A DNA stretch of 64,000 bases from Eubacteriaceae bacterium. GTDB lineage: Bacteria; Bacillota; Clostridia; Eubacteriales; Eubacteriaceae. The notes beneath the pieces are model-generated. The model did no database searches. It was given only the letters and a program-made list of their open reading frames with translations, and was not told the origin of the DNA. A program made the position numbers and the translations under genes. Below are positions 1 to 7,457 of this stretch, in pieces; position 1 is the first letter of the stretch; each line of letters opens with the position of its first letter. The DNA lies in assembly GCA_017405085.1 (NCBI GenBank), contig JAFRBB010000056.1:1-64000 (forward strand), in the 5' to 3' direction.

Positions 1-355
1 GATAAAGTTTTATGGCTTTCGTCATCAGCGAAATATTTGCATCCAATAGTGCTTTCCTTCAGCCTCGCTGATCCATAATCCCAAAATATCTTTTTTGCCC
101 TCGAGATCATATCCCAATATCACATAAACCGCGCAGTTTTTCGTTTCCATCTCTTTGCGAATAGTAACATACAGGCAGTCCATAAACAGAAATGTATAAA
201 ACTTTTTTAGGGGCCGGTTCTGCCACTCTTCAACTTTATCAAGAACTTTGTCTGTGATGTCCGAATTAGCCTCATGAGAGATTTCAAATCCGTAGATTCT
301 GCAGCCGGATTTCTTTTAATCTTTTTTTACGAGATGCCATGATTATTGTACTCAT
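1..355 (-). pseudogene. IS256/mutator-type transposase remnant
   Basis: Read on the minus strand, about 28-320 encodes the central block of an IS256-family transposase: a YGFEISHEANSDIT segment, then EEWQNRPL, FMDCLYV, AVYVILGYDLEGKKDILG and LWISEAEGKHYW. These match the family region around the second catalytic aspartate. A possible start codon at 355 gives a short basic peptide that hits a stop and must shift frame near 300 to reach the conserved block. A second frame change near 30 separates the YW block from ADDESHKTL. The N-terminal third is absent and the window edge removes the rest. The gene is therefore inactive. No terminal inverted repeat could be located. Confidence 0.8.
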
Positions 356-766
356 TGTCCTTTCTGCTCTTTTTTGATAGAGTACGTCACTTTATATAAA
401 TAATAAAGTGCGTACATGACTTGGTTTATCTTTACCGGTAACTTACACACTTTATTTTACACGCTCCATTCAAAGCTTTTTTATGTCGAAAATCGTTCCA
501 AATAAAAAAGCCGTGCTTAACTCAGAGGTTTAAACACGACTTTGTCTTTGGTCTGAGAAATCCGATAAAATCGGATTTCCACCAGAATTATTCATAGCAG
601 TAGTTTGTTCCCAATCGAACTTCACCTTTGGTTCGTTCTCTTGGACAAACCTTGCATGGGTGTTACGATGTCGATTCCGGCTTCGTCTTCGCCTTGCCAG
701 AATCGAGTGACACCGCAATTCATCATTAATCCGCCGCAATACGCAATAACGCTCAAATTAAGCTTT
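356..766. other. Intergenic stretch with a palindromic repeat
   Basis: No convincing gene lies here. The open frames on both strands lack ribosome-binding sites and family motifs. The stretch contains AAATCCGA-N5-TCGGATTT at 558-578 followed by CCACCAGAATTATTCA. This is the same motif arrangement seen at the other intergenic repeats of the window, and it lies just beyond the 3' end of the MDR oxidoreductase gene. Confidence 0.6.
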
Positions 767-1723
767 TCATTCGACGGTCACCACAATTTTACCGTCGGCG
801 CCGCCTTTGTCTTGCGTTAAACAGGCTTCTTTTATCTGATCAAACGTAAACACCGCGCCAATTTTCGGAACTAAATGATGAATATCCATAAATCGGAAAA
901 TGTCATCAAAGATTGCTTGTGTCGGACTGTTTGAAAAATACCCTGTCAGATAAACACCGTTGGGAATATCTTTGATCGGGTCAAAATCCCGCAATGCTTC
1001 AATACCGCCCAAAATGCCTGTCTGGCAGACAATACCGCCTTCGTCAACAGCGGAAAGGGAATCTTTCAAAACAGCTGGTCCGACCAAATCAAGGACTTTG
1101 GTTACGCCGTTTAATTCTCCAGCCAGCTTTCCGCCATCCAATCGTTTTTCCACCGAATCATCAAGCAAAGACAATTTGCTTTCTCGGTGCGTTGTCGCGA
1201 TGACGCGGCATCCAAGGGCATTCGCAATCTGCATAGCGGCATACCCCAAGGCGCAGGTCGCTCCCCGGACAAGCAGGGTATCATCCACTTCAATTTTAAG
1301 ACAGTCAAAAAGGGATCCCCACGCGGTTAAATAGGTTTCGGGTACCGCGGCGAATGCCGCCCATGACAAAGATGTATCGACATGAAAAACATGATGCGCG
1401 GGAAGCAGCGCGTACTCGGCATAGCTGCCATTAAAGCTTCTTCCCATTCCGCCCATCACAGCGCAAACTTTTTCTCCGACAGTAAAGTCCGTATCCGAAG
1501 CGTCCGCGATTTCACCGACACATTCTATTCCGGGTACCACAGGATGCCTGATATAACGATTGTTGATCTCAGAAAGCCGTAGAATTTTTTCCGAATGATT
1601 CAAACCGAATGCTTTCACCTTAACCAATACCCACCCCGGTTTAACGGCAGGCACGGGAATCGCCGTCAGCTTAACGGACTGTGCCGGCGTGACGCGATCA
1701 ATCAAAACCGCTTTCATTTTCAT
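767..1723 (-). CDS. MDR (alcohol dehydrogenase/quinone oxidoreductase) family protein
   Basis: A 318-residue medium-chain dehydrogenase/reductase. The N-terminal GroES-like half carries the VKAFGLNHSE and VPGIECVGEI motifs. The C-terminal half is a Rossmann domain with an RGATCALGYAAMQIA nucleotide-binding turn. The catalytic and structural zinc cysteines of true alcohol dehydrogenases are missing, which points to a zinc-independent, probably NADPH-dependent, quinone-oxidoreductase-like reductase. The ATG at 1723 overlaps the radical SAM stop as TGATG and is preceded by GGAGG, so the two genes are translationally coupled. That coupling suggests work on the same substrate, possibly RiPP tailoring, but this is inference. 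The true substrate is unknown. Confidence 0.85.
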   Translation of the reverse strand: MKMKAVLIDRVTPAQSVKLTAIPVPAVKPGWVLVKVKAFGLNHSEKILRLSEINNRYIRHPVVPGIECVGEIADASDTDFTVGEKVCAVMGGMGRSFNGSYAEYALLPAHHVFHVDTSLSWAAFAAVPETYLTAWGSLFDCLKIEVDDTLLVRGATCALGYAAMQIANALGCRVIATTHRESKLSLLDDSVEKRLDGGKLAGELNGVTKVLDLVGPAVLKDSLSAVDEGGIVCQTGILGGIEALRDFDPIKDIPNGVYLTGYFSNSPTQAIFDDIFRFMDIHHLVPKIGAVFTFDQIKEACLTQDKGGADGKIVVTVE

Positions 1724-2775
1724 CAATCATCCTCCACTATTTTCCAGCATTGCGGATCAGCGTCATAAAAATCACCGCGCGCGCCGCTGGCAACCGCCGG
1801 GCATCCCCTGCACCAGGCTTTTAACTCACATTTGGCACATTTTTGAAACCGATCAAAATGACGATAATTGTCCATTTGCGACACCCAAACATCAGCCATT
1901 CTGTCAGAATAAACACTGCCTACCCGACTGTTCTGCACGCGTCGGCACGCGTAAATATCTCCGTTGGGCAGTATCGTCAAATGACTGTCGCCGCAATGAC
2001 AACCGCCGTAAATGACATCCGGCCTCGCTTGCTCGGGAATGGAAAAGGCGCCTGTTTCATAATCATAGAGAGTCCAGAGATGATCCTTTTTGTTAAAATA
2101 TGTCTGACAACCGGCTTTCTCATATGCCTTAAATTTGGCATCGCAAACAGAAAGCAAATCGCGATAAGCTTCGGGCGTCATATAATTCGCATTCGATGGA
2201 TCAGCCTTTTCCTCACTGGTCGGACAATAACGTGAAAAAGCGTATACATTGACATCCGCCTGAGCGACAGCGTCAATAATCCCCGGTATTTCTTTAATAT
2301 TCACACCGGAAACCGTGGTCATAATGACCGAACGGATACCGGCATTGTTGATCATGTCGATTTTTTGCAAGGTTTCCCGAAAAGAACCCGGCTTTCGAAA
2401 CCAATCATGCGTTTTTTCCAAGCCGTCAATTGACATTTGATATTTTTGACAGCCTCGCTCCTTTAACGCGGCGCACACTTCCGGTGTCAAATGAAAGGGA
2501 TTTCCCATGATGGTAAAAGGAATACTTTTCTGATTGAATAAATCCAATAGACGCCAGAAATCCGGATGAAGAATCGGATCGCCTCCCGTCAAATAGATGT
2601 AAGGCCTTCTGCCATAAATATGGCAAAAATCCTCAATCTGCGCAAGCGTCACCATCATGTCTTCCCAAGACATTGAATCGATAGCATGCTGTCCTTCGGA
2701 AAAAATATAACAATGCTTGCATCGTTGATCACAAGCATCGGTGATGTGCCATTGAAATGCGAAAAATGGTTTCAT
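1723..2775 (-). CDS. Radical SAM/SPASM peptide maturase
   Basis: A 350-residue radical SAM enzyme. The Cx3Cx2C cluster motif is C15, C19, C22 (CDQRCKHCY), followed by the TGGDP motif at 63-67. The C-terminal SPASM domain has cysteines at about 259, 261, 277, 313, 316, 322, 325 and 343, enough for two auxiliary Fe-S clusters. Such enzymes typically install thioether or C-C crosslinks in ribosomal peptides. The only candidate substrate nearby is the Cys-x3-Asp repeat peptide encoded 670 bases upstream on the same strand. The ACGX-repeat pairing of radical SAM/SPASM enzymes and repeat peptides is recalled as a curated type; membership here is inferred from context. The ATG at 2775 has an upstream AGAGGAA. 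Confidence 0.9.
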   Translation of the reverse strand: MKPFFAFQWHITDACDQRCKHCYIFSEGQHAIDSMSWEDMMVTLAQIEDFCHIYGRRPYIYLTGGDPILHPDFWRLLDLFNQKSIPFTIMGNPFHLTPEVCAALKERGCQKYQMSIDGLEKTHDWFRKPGSFRETLQKIDMINNAGIRSVIMTTVSGVNIKEIPGIIDAVAQADVNVYAFSRYCPTSEEKADPSNANYMTPEAYRDLLSVCDAKFKAYEKAGCQTYFNKKDHLWTLYDYETGAFSIPEQARPDVIYGGCHCGDSHLTILPNGDIYACRRVQNSRVGSVYSDRMADVWVSQMDNYRHFDRFQKCAKCELKAWCRGCPAVASGARGDFYDADPQCWKIVEDD

Positions 2776-2794
2776 ATCTAAAAAGTTCCTCTGA

Positions 2795-3430
2795 TTTTGT
2801 TAAGTGAGCGTCCAAATTTTATATTTGGCACACGCGAACTTACCCCGCGAAGCGGGTGGATAAGTGAGCGTCCAAGTGAATGATGAATGATGATTTGTCT
2901 CTCGCAGATAAAAGATTTAAACGATATGATTAATCAGCGCAATCCGCGAGAAAAATAGACCCTCGTAGGCGGCCCCAAAAAGGCTTCTTGTCCCTTTGGG
3001 AAAAGAAGCTGGCCGGCTTTAGCCGGAGTTAAGTGACGATCCAAGAACACAAGTGAAACGCAGTGTGATTGGAGCATCGGAACTTATCCCTAGCGAAGCG
3101 GAGTGTGATGATAAGGGACGCCGCAAGGCGCATACCCCCCAAAGATGGACATAAAAATCCAAACAGAAATCCGAATTTTTCGGATTTCAACCTGAATTAT
3201 TCATTATTACTTATTCATTATTCATTATTCATTTCCGCGAAGCGGGTGGATAAGTGTTACCGAAAAAATAGGACGGCATCGACAAAACGATAACCGTCCG
3301 GAATTCATAATAAGTGAGCGTCCAAATTTTATATTTGGCACACGCGAACTTATCGAGCGAAGCGGGTGGATAAGTGAGCGTCTGAATTTTTAATCAGCAG
3401 ACGCGAACTTATCAAATGAAATGGATAGAT
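2795..3430. repeat. Mosaic of palindromic intergenic repeats
   Basis: The gap between maturase and precursor genes is built from repeats. TAAGTGAGCGTCCAAAT followed by ATTTGGCACACGCGAACTTA occurs near 2801-2850 and 3311-3355, forming long imperfect hairpins. A derivative with other inner bases follows at 3371-3412. GCGAAGCGGGTGGATAAGTG occurs three times. An AAGTGACGATCCAAGAAC block at 3030-3120 recurs near 13070-13140. An AAATCCGA/TCGGATTT hairpin with an ATTCATTATTCATT tail lies at 3167-3235. No gene is supported inside. The repeats may separate or stabilise transcripts of the flanking genes. Confidence 0.75.
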
Positions 3431-3441
3431 GAGAAATAATT

Positions 3442-3648
3442 TTATTGATCTCCCGCTCCGCAAGCTGAGTTCGCGTCGGAAGCGCCGCAAGCGGCTAACG
3501 CGTCAGAAGCACCGCAAGCTGAGGAACCTGCTTTCAGACCGTCACCGGCACCGCAAGCTGAAAAAGCATCTCCCGCTCCGCAAGCGGTTCCGGTAATCGT
3601 CAAACTCGTATTCTCGGTTTGCCATCCAATGAATTGTGATAATGCCAT
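3442..3648 (-). CDS. Cys-x3-Asp repeat RiPP precursor peptide (ranthipeptide-like)
   Basis: A 68-residue peptide. Residues 1-21 form a leader-like stretch (MALSQFIGWQTENTS...). Residues 22-68 hold five repeats of ACGAGD or ACGASD, with cysteines at 23, 32, 45, 54 and 63, each followed by Asp four residues later (27, 36, 49, 58, 67). Linkers are rich in Ala, Ser and Gly. Cx3D is the crosslink motif described for freyrasin-type ranthipeptides, in which a radical SAM enzyme joins Cys sulfur to the Asp side chain. The start at 3648 is preferred over an upstream ATG because AAAGGAG lies 10 bases before it. Crosslink type and activity are not proven by sequence. Confidence 0.85.
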   Translation of the reverse strand: MALSQFIGWQTENTSLTITGTACGAGDAFSACGAGDGLKAGSSACGASDALAACGASDANSACGAGDQ

Positions 3649-3689
3649 TGTCGACTTCTCCTTTCGGGTTTCAAAAGATTTTGATTGAA

Positions 3690-3708
3690 GCAATGTGATA
3701 ACAATTGC
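3690..3708. promoter_or_regulatory. Candidate LysR operator (GCAAT-N9-ATTGC)
   Basis: A perfect 5+5 interrupted dyad, GCAAT-N9-ATTGC, sits between the divergent precursor and LysR genes, 42 bases upstream of the precursor start. LysR-type regulators usually bind interrupted dyads in such shared intergenic regions. Assignment is by position and symmetry only. Confidence 0.45.
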
Positions 3709-3757
3709 TTTCTATCATCATCATAATCGAATTCTGTCTGCTTGTGAAATGAAAATA

Positions 3758-3766
3758 TGCTATAAT
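3758..3766 (+). promoter_or_regulatory. Extended -10 promoter of the lysR gene
   Basis: TGCTATAAT gives an extended -10 element (TGn plus TATAAT), 32 bases before the LysR start codon. No good -35 box is visible at normal spacing, as is usual for extended -10 promoters. Confidence 0.5.
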
Positions 3767-3798
3767 TAATAACCAAACGGAATTGATAGGAGAAAAAC

Positions 3799-4746
3799 AT
3801 GAACATTCATCAATTAGAATGCTTTGTCAGCCTCGCTTCAACCCTTAATTTTGCCAAGACAGCCGAACAACTCGGATTAACACAACCGGCGGTATCCAAA
3901 CAAATCAGAGCGATGGAAACAGAACTTGACGCATCTCTTTTCGAACGGTCAACCCGTTCCGTTTCTCTAACACCCATAGGCCGTCGTTTTCTTTCCGAAG
4001 CGAACGACATGCTCCAAATCTTTTATCGCGCGAAACAGTGGATCGGATCATATGACCAAGCGGAAAAAAACGTCATTCGCATTGGGTATTCCGACCCGCA
4101 TGCCATTCAGTTCATCAGCCATGCGCTCAAACGCACGCGCGCATCGTTTTCGGAAAATATCACACCTCAACTCGTCCTCGATCAAACCGATGCCAATCTC
4201 GGGCGTCTTCAAAAAGATCAAATAGACTTTGTGATTGGTATGCGAGATGCTAAATTTGACGACCATACGATTACCTTTACCAAAATCAATGAAAACAGGT
4301 TTAAATTTATCATTTCAAAAGAACACCCGTTCACTGAGAAAATTATAAAAAAAGCGTTATCTGAAAATAGTAATACTGACAACAGAAATTTCGAGGATGA
4401 AGAACATATTATTCATACGCAATCATTTCAACACATTCGGCAAATTCTGGCAATACCGCCTTATTTATTAAAGCATTTTTTCTCCAGAGGACATTACCTT
4501 CTTCCGGTTAATGACAATCTGGACAATATCATTTGCGCGAATGTCAATGAAGCTTACGGGATGGTGCTTGCGTGTCTGGGCTATGCTTTGGTTCCGGAAT
4601 ATCTCATTATCGATCATCCGGACATTCTATTTTTTGATTGGGCGGAATCACCCCAAGCCGATTTTGGTATTTATCATAAAAAAATCAGCAACAAGCATTC
4701 CGCATTTTCACATTTTCTAAAAAATGTAAGATACACACCAATCTGA
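3799..4746 (+). CDS. LysR-family transcriptional regulator
   Basis: A 315-residue regulator. The N-terminal winged helix-turn-helix (residues 1-60; NIHQLECFVSLASTLNFAKT, then LGLTQPAVSKQIRAME) is typical of the family, followed by an effector-binding region of about 200 residues. GGAGAAAAACATG provides the ribosome-binding site. The gene is divergent from the RiPP precursor with a 150-base shared region containing a dyad, so the simplest reading is that it controls the RiPP genes and perhaps itself. The effector is unknown. The C-terminal domain is less conserved than the DNA-binding part by eye. Confidence 0.93.
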   Translation: MNIHQLECFVSLASTLNFAKTAEQLGLTQPAVSKQIRAMETELDASLFERSTRSVSLTPIGRRFLSEANDMLQIFYRAKQWIGSYDQAEKNVIRIGYSDPHAIQFISHALKRTRASFSENITPQLVLDQTDANLGRLQKDQIDFVIGMRDAKFDDHTITFTKINENRFKFIISKEHPFTEKIIKKALSENSNTDNRNFEDEEHIIHTQSFQHIRQILAIPPYLLKHFFSRGHYLLPVNDNLDNIICANVNEAYGMVLACLGYALVPEYLIIDHPDILFFDWAESPQADFGIYHKKISNKHSAFSHFLKNVRYTPI

Positions 4747-4791
4747 TTGATTTATTCTTGTTATCCAATTGAAATAAGCAATTCATATTTC

Positions 4792-4826
4792 AAAAAAAAA
4801 AAAAAAGACCGCCATGCGGCAAGGTC
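4792..4826 (-). terminator. Rho-independent terminator after the shell-protein gene
   Basis: On the minus strand GACC, TTGCC, GCAT, GGC, GGTC forms a GC stem followed by a run of about 15 T. It closes the kinase-AraC-shell operon. The long homopolymer lies between convergent genes. Confidence 0.8.
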
Positions 4827-4829
4827 ATA

Positions 4830-5198
4830 TTATTTATTTTTATAATCCCGATACCCTTGCGGTCTTTTTCCGGAAGCGATTTGTTTATCCGTACTAACTG
4901 TCTCAGCGTTGTCAATCAGCTCATCATAAACGATCTTTTCCATCGCGGGATAAACCGAAGCGCTCTCATAACCGGTCAACGTTCCCTCAATTTGTTCTGT
5001 TGCCGCTTCAGCAGCCGCGATCGCTGTTTTGACGGCTGAGACGGGGCCTTCGATTTTTACCACAATGCGGCCAAGCGTTCCGGAGTATTCGTACCCAATC
5101 AACTTAACATTCGCCGCTTTTAACATGGTGTCCGCCGCTTCCAATGCCGACGACATCCCAATCGCCTCAATCACGCCGACGCAGTATCGATTAGACAT
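4830..5198 (-). CDS. Bacterial microcompartment (BMC-domain) shell protein
   Basis: A 122-residue protein. Residues 1-85 form a single BMC domain (VGVIEAIGMSSALEAADTML, then VKLIGYEYSGTLGRIVVKIEGPVSAV), as in hexameric shell proteins of the PduA/EutM type. A C-terminal tail of about 35 residues is charged and may recruit cargo or partners. GGAGGAG precedes the ATG. The gene overlaps the end of the araC gene by 28 bases and is the last gene of the operon. No second shell protein, BMC-P pentamer or typical cargo enzyme lies in the window, so this is a satellite shell gene or a minimal locus. Confidence 0.9.
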   Translation of the reverse strand: MSNRYCVGVIEAIGMSSALEAADTMLKAANVKLIGYEYSGTLGRIVVKIEGPVSAVKTAIAAAEAATEQIEGTLTGYESASVYPAMEKIVYDELIDNAETVSTDKQIASGKRPQGYRDYKNK

Positions 5199-6076
5199 GA
5201 CGACTCCTCCTTTTGTCTCTCTTGTTTTCTATACTCTCCCGGTGATAACCCATAAACTTTTTTAAATCGTGTCGAAAAATAAGACGCGCTGGCAAAACCA
5301 CATTCTTTGGCGATCACCTCAAAATGATCTGAAGTCAAAACAATCCGTTTAGCCGCCTGCGTCACACGATAGCGCATCAAGTAATTCCCGGGCGTTTCCC
5401 CTAAGCGTTCCTTAAAGCAACGGTAGCACTCCCTTTTGCTGATATCAGCACTTTTCGCAATATCAATAATTCCGATATTATCAGCAAAATGCTTCTCAAT
5501 AAAACCCAACATTCGACCGATTCGCTCGCCAATAACACGTTCAGAAGATGCCTCAACAGGAAAAAGTTCAAGCAAACGCAGCCAAAATGCCTCGAGTTCA
5601 TGCCGCACGGAAAGCTCATAACCGCTCTGATTCCCCTCAAATACATTGATGAGTTTTTTAAAAGTCACGTTTAAACGATCGTCATCCGACGTAAAAACCC
5701 TTCTGCTCGATTCTAAAATGGGATAAACAGCGTTTTGATTAATCGCTTCGGGTCCTTTAATCATATTTTCGTGAAAGACAAAACTATAAAACGATCCTCG
5801 TTCTTTTAAAAAACGCATACCATGAACGATATGTGAATTAATAAAATAGCATTGTCCCTCGCGAATCTCCAGATTTTCCGATGCGGTTTCCAGCAAAACA
5901 CGACCGCTATCGACATAACCAATTTCCAGTTCATCATGCCAATGTCCGGGAATCCGATCACGTTTTTTACCATCAATCACAGTATAATACAATTCACAGG
6001 GGAATGCAAATGAACCGTGTTGATCAAATTCCTGATGATTTTTTGATATCTGAATCAATTCCAAACATTTTGCCAT
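5171..6076 (-). CDS. AraC-family transcriptional regulator
   Basis: About 301 residues. The N-terminal half looks like a cupin sensor domain (PGHWHDELEIGYVDSGRVLL). The C-terminal 100 residues hold two helix-turn-helix motifs (IDIAKSADISKRECYRCFKE; AKECGFASASYFSTRFKKVYGLSPGEYRK). The ATG at 6076 begins two bases after the kinase stop; a TTG at 6088 is possible. Kinase, regulator and shell gene are tightly packed or overlapping and must be co-transcribed. The regulator probably senses the substrate or product of the kinase pathway and activates its own operon. The ligand is unknown. Confidence 0.92.
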   Translation of the reverse strand: MAKCLELIQISKNHQEFDQHGSFAFPCELYYTVIDGKKRDRIPGHWHDELEIGYVDSGRVLLETASENLEIREGQCYFINSHIVHGMRFLKERGSFYSFVFHENMIKGPEAINQNAVYPILESSRRVFTSDDDRLNVTFKKLINVFEGNQSGYELSVRHELEAFWLRLLELFPVEASSERVIGERIGRMLGFIEKHFADNIGIIDIAKSADISKRECYRCFKERLGETPGNYLMRYRVTQAAKRIVLTSDHFEVIAKECGFASASYFSTRFKKVYGLSPGEYRKQERQKEESSCLIDTASA

Positions 6077-6078
6077 CG

Positions 6079-7326
6079 TCAATGCCAATTCATTTCGCTT
6101 TTATAGGTTTTTTCCAAAAGAATCAGATCTTCAATAAAAGCATCAAAATCCGAATACTTATCCCGATTTAAGAGCATAAAACGATCTGTCATAACGGATA
6201 GAATGACCGCGTGATGACGTGCTTCACTATCCTCAATCGCTGTGTATTCCGGAAAATCAATAGCTCCGGCAGCGCGAAACATATTTGCTGTTCCGAAAAA
6301 ACCAATTGTGTTTTTAAGCAAAGTCGCCGATACCACTTCTTTTAATCCGTTAATTTGTCTGTAAATCGGTTTGGCATCTTGATCCCAACAGTCAAAAAAC
6401 ACTGAACAATAGGTGTGATACATCTCTTTAGCGGCGGCCAAAATATAGCTTTGAAAAACTTTTCGTGCCTTTTCATCATCAAAAGGCCTAAACGCGGCGC
6501 AAAAATACTGCGAAATAAAATTGGATAACATATAACCGATATCAAAAGCTGCCGGTCCAAAAAATGTATACTCCATATCGATCACTTTCATTTCGTTTTC
6601 ATTAACAAATAGATTTGACGTATGATAATCGCCATGAAGCAGTGTTTCCGCTTTGCTCATGAACAGATCTCGCAGTTTAAATCTTTCCAAAATGACGCGA
6701 TCATCAAATACAATATCTTTGATCTTCGACGCGAGTTCGGGATCCAGTTGAATGCCAAAATCCGGATCGTCTTGATGAAGGGTAATAAAAATAATATTAT
6801 CAAAAATATCGCGCATTCTGTTGCCCATGAAATGCGCGTTCAATTGTCTAAAACGCTGTGTATCCAAATAATATTCTGATGTATAAAAATGTGAACGCGC
6901 GATGAAATCACCCATCTGCGTTCCAAGCCGAGGAAACATGACGTTCTGATTTAATTGAAAGCGCGCTATAGAAAGATATGAAACGTCTTCCGTCGCAAAC
7001 ACATTATTCTCACTGTCGAAAAAATACAGCTCCGGTAGATATTCGGGAACAATCGATTTTCTAATCTGCATTGAATCCCATTCCATTTTCGTGCGCTCCG
7101 ATGGCAAATCCACAAAGCCTTCCACACGGCCCTCAGCCATTCCTTGCTTTAATATAATGTGTTTTTGATGGTCGCTGACGCGAAAGACAAAATTAATATA
7201 TCCATCACCTTCCTCTTCGAGCGAACCCTCTCCGATCGGAATAATCTCAAGAGGTCTGGAAAAATCCAATTCAGGCATTCTTGACTTTAAATATTCGGTA
7301 ATATTTTCACGGCTTAAGACGATCAT
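6079..7326 (-). CDS. S-methyl-5-thioribose kinase-like phosphotransferase
   Basis: A 415-residue APH-fold kinase most like MtnK. The Brenner motif HGDYHTSN is at about 231-238 and the metal-binding segment IDMEYTFFGPAAFDIG at about 249-264 resembles the MtnK form HGDLHTG...IDPEFAFYGP...FDIG. The MtnK catalytic lysine region and G-loop are seen as IGEGSLEEEGDGYINFVFRV. The start at 7326 follows AAGGAG. MtnK phosphorylates methylthioribose or, in some bacteria, 5-deoxyribose. Substitutions at the motifs (Y for L, M for P) allow a different sugar. Its place in an operon with a shell protein suggests that the phosphorylated sugar feeds microcompartment chemistry; this is inference. Confidence 0.75.
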   Translation of the reverse strand: MIVLSRENITEYLKSRMPELDFSRPLEIIPIGEGSLEEEGDGYINFVFRVSDHQKHIILKQGMAEGRVEGFVDLPSERTKMEWDSMQIRKSIVPEYLPELYFFDSENNVFATEDVSYLSIARFQLNQNVMFPRLGTQMGDFIARSHFYTSEYYLDTQRFRQLNAHFMGNRMRDIFDNIIFITLHQDDPDFGIQLDPELASKIKDIVFDDRVILERFKLRDLFMSKAETLLHGDYHTSNLFVNENEMKVIDMEYTFFGPAAFDIGYMLSNFISQYFCAAFRPFDDEKARKVFQSYILAAAKEMYHTYCSVFFDCWDQDAKPIYRQINGLKEVVSATLLKNTIGFFGTANMFRAAGAIDFPEYTAIEDSEARHHAVILSVMTDRFMLLNRDKYSDFDAFIEDLILLEKTYKSEMNWH

Positions 7327-7358
7327 CTTCGACTCCTTAGAAAGTGCTTTATTCAATT

Positions 7359-7364
7359 ATTATA
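7359..7364 (-). promoter_or_regulatory. Possible -10 box of the kinase-araC-shell operon
   Basis: TATAAT on the minus strand, 32 bases upstream of the chosen kinase start. No convincing -35 box is seen at 16-18 bases, so an activator such as the encoded AraC protein may be needed. Confidence 0.35.
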
Positions 7365-7457
7365 AGCCCTTTGAAAGCAAAAAAACAGGATTTGTGAAAA
7401 AATTTAAAGTTTTTGGCATTATGACAAAAGGATGATCATCAAATGCCTGATACCATT

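Noticed and set aside
530-820. Short frames on both strands near the MDR gene end
   Set aside because: They cross a palindromic repeat, have no ribosome-binding site and no recognisable motif.
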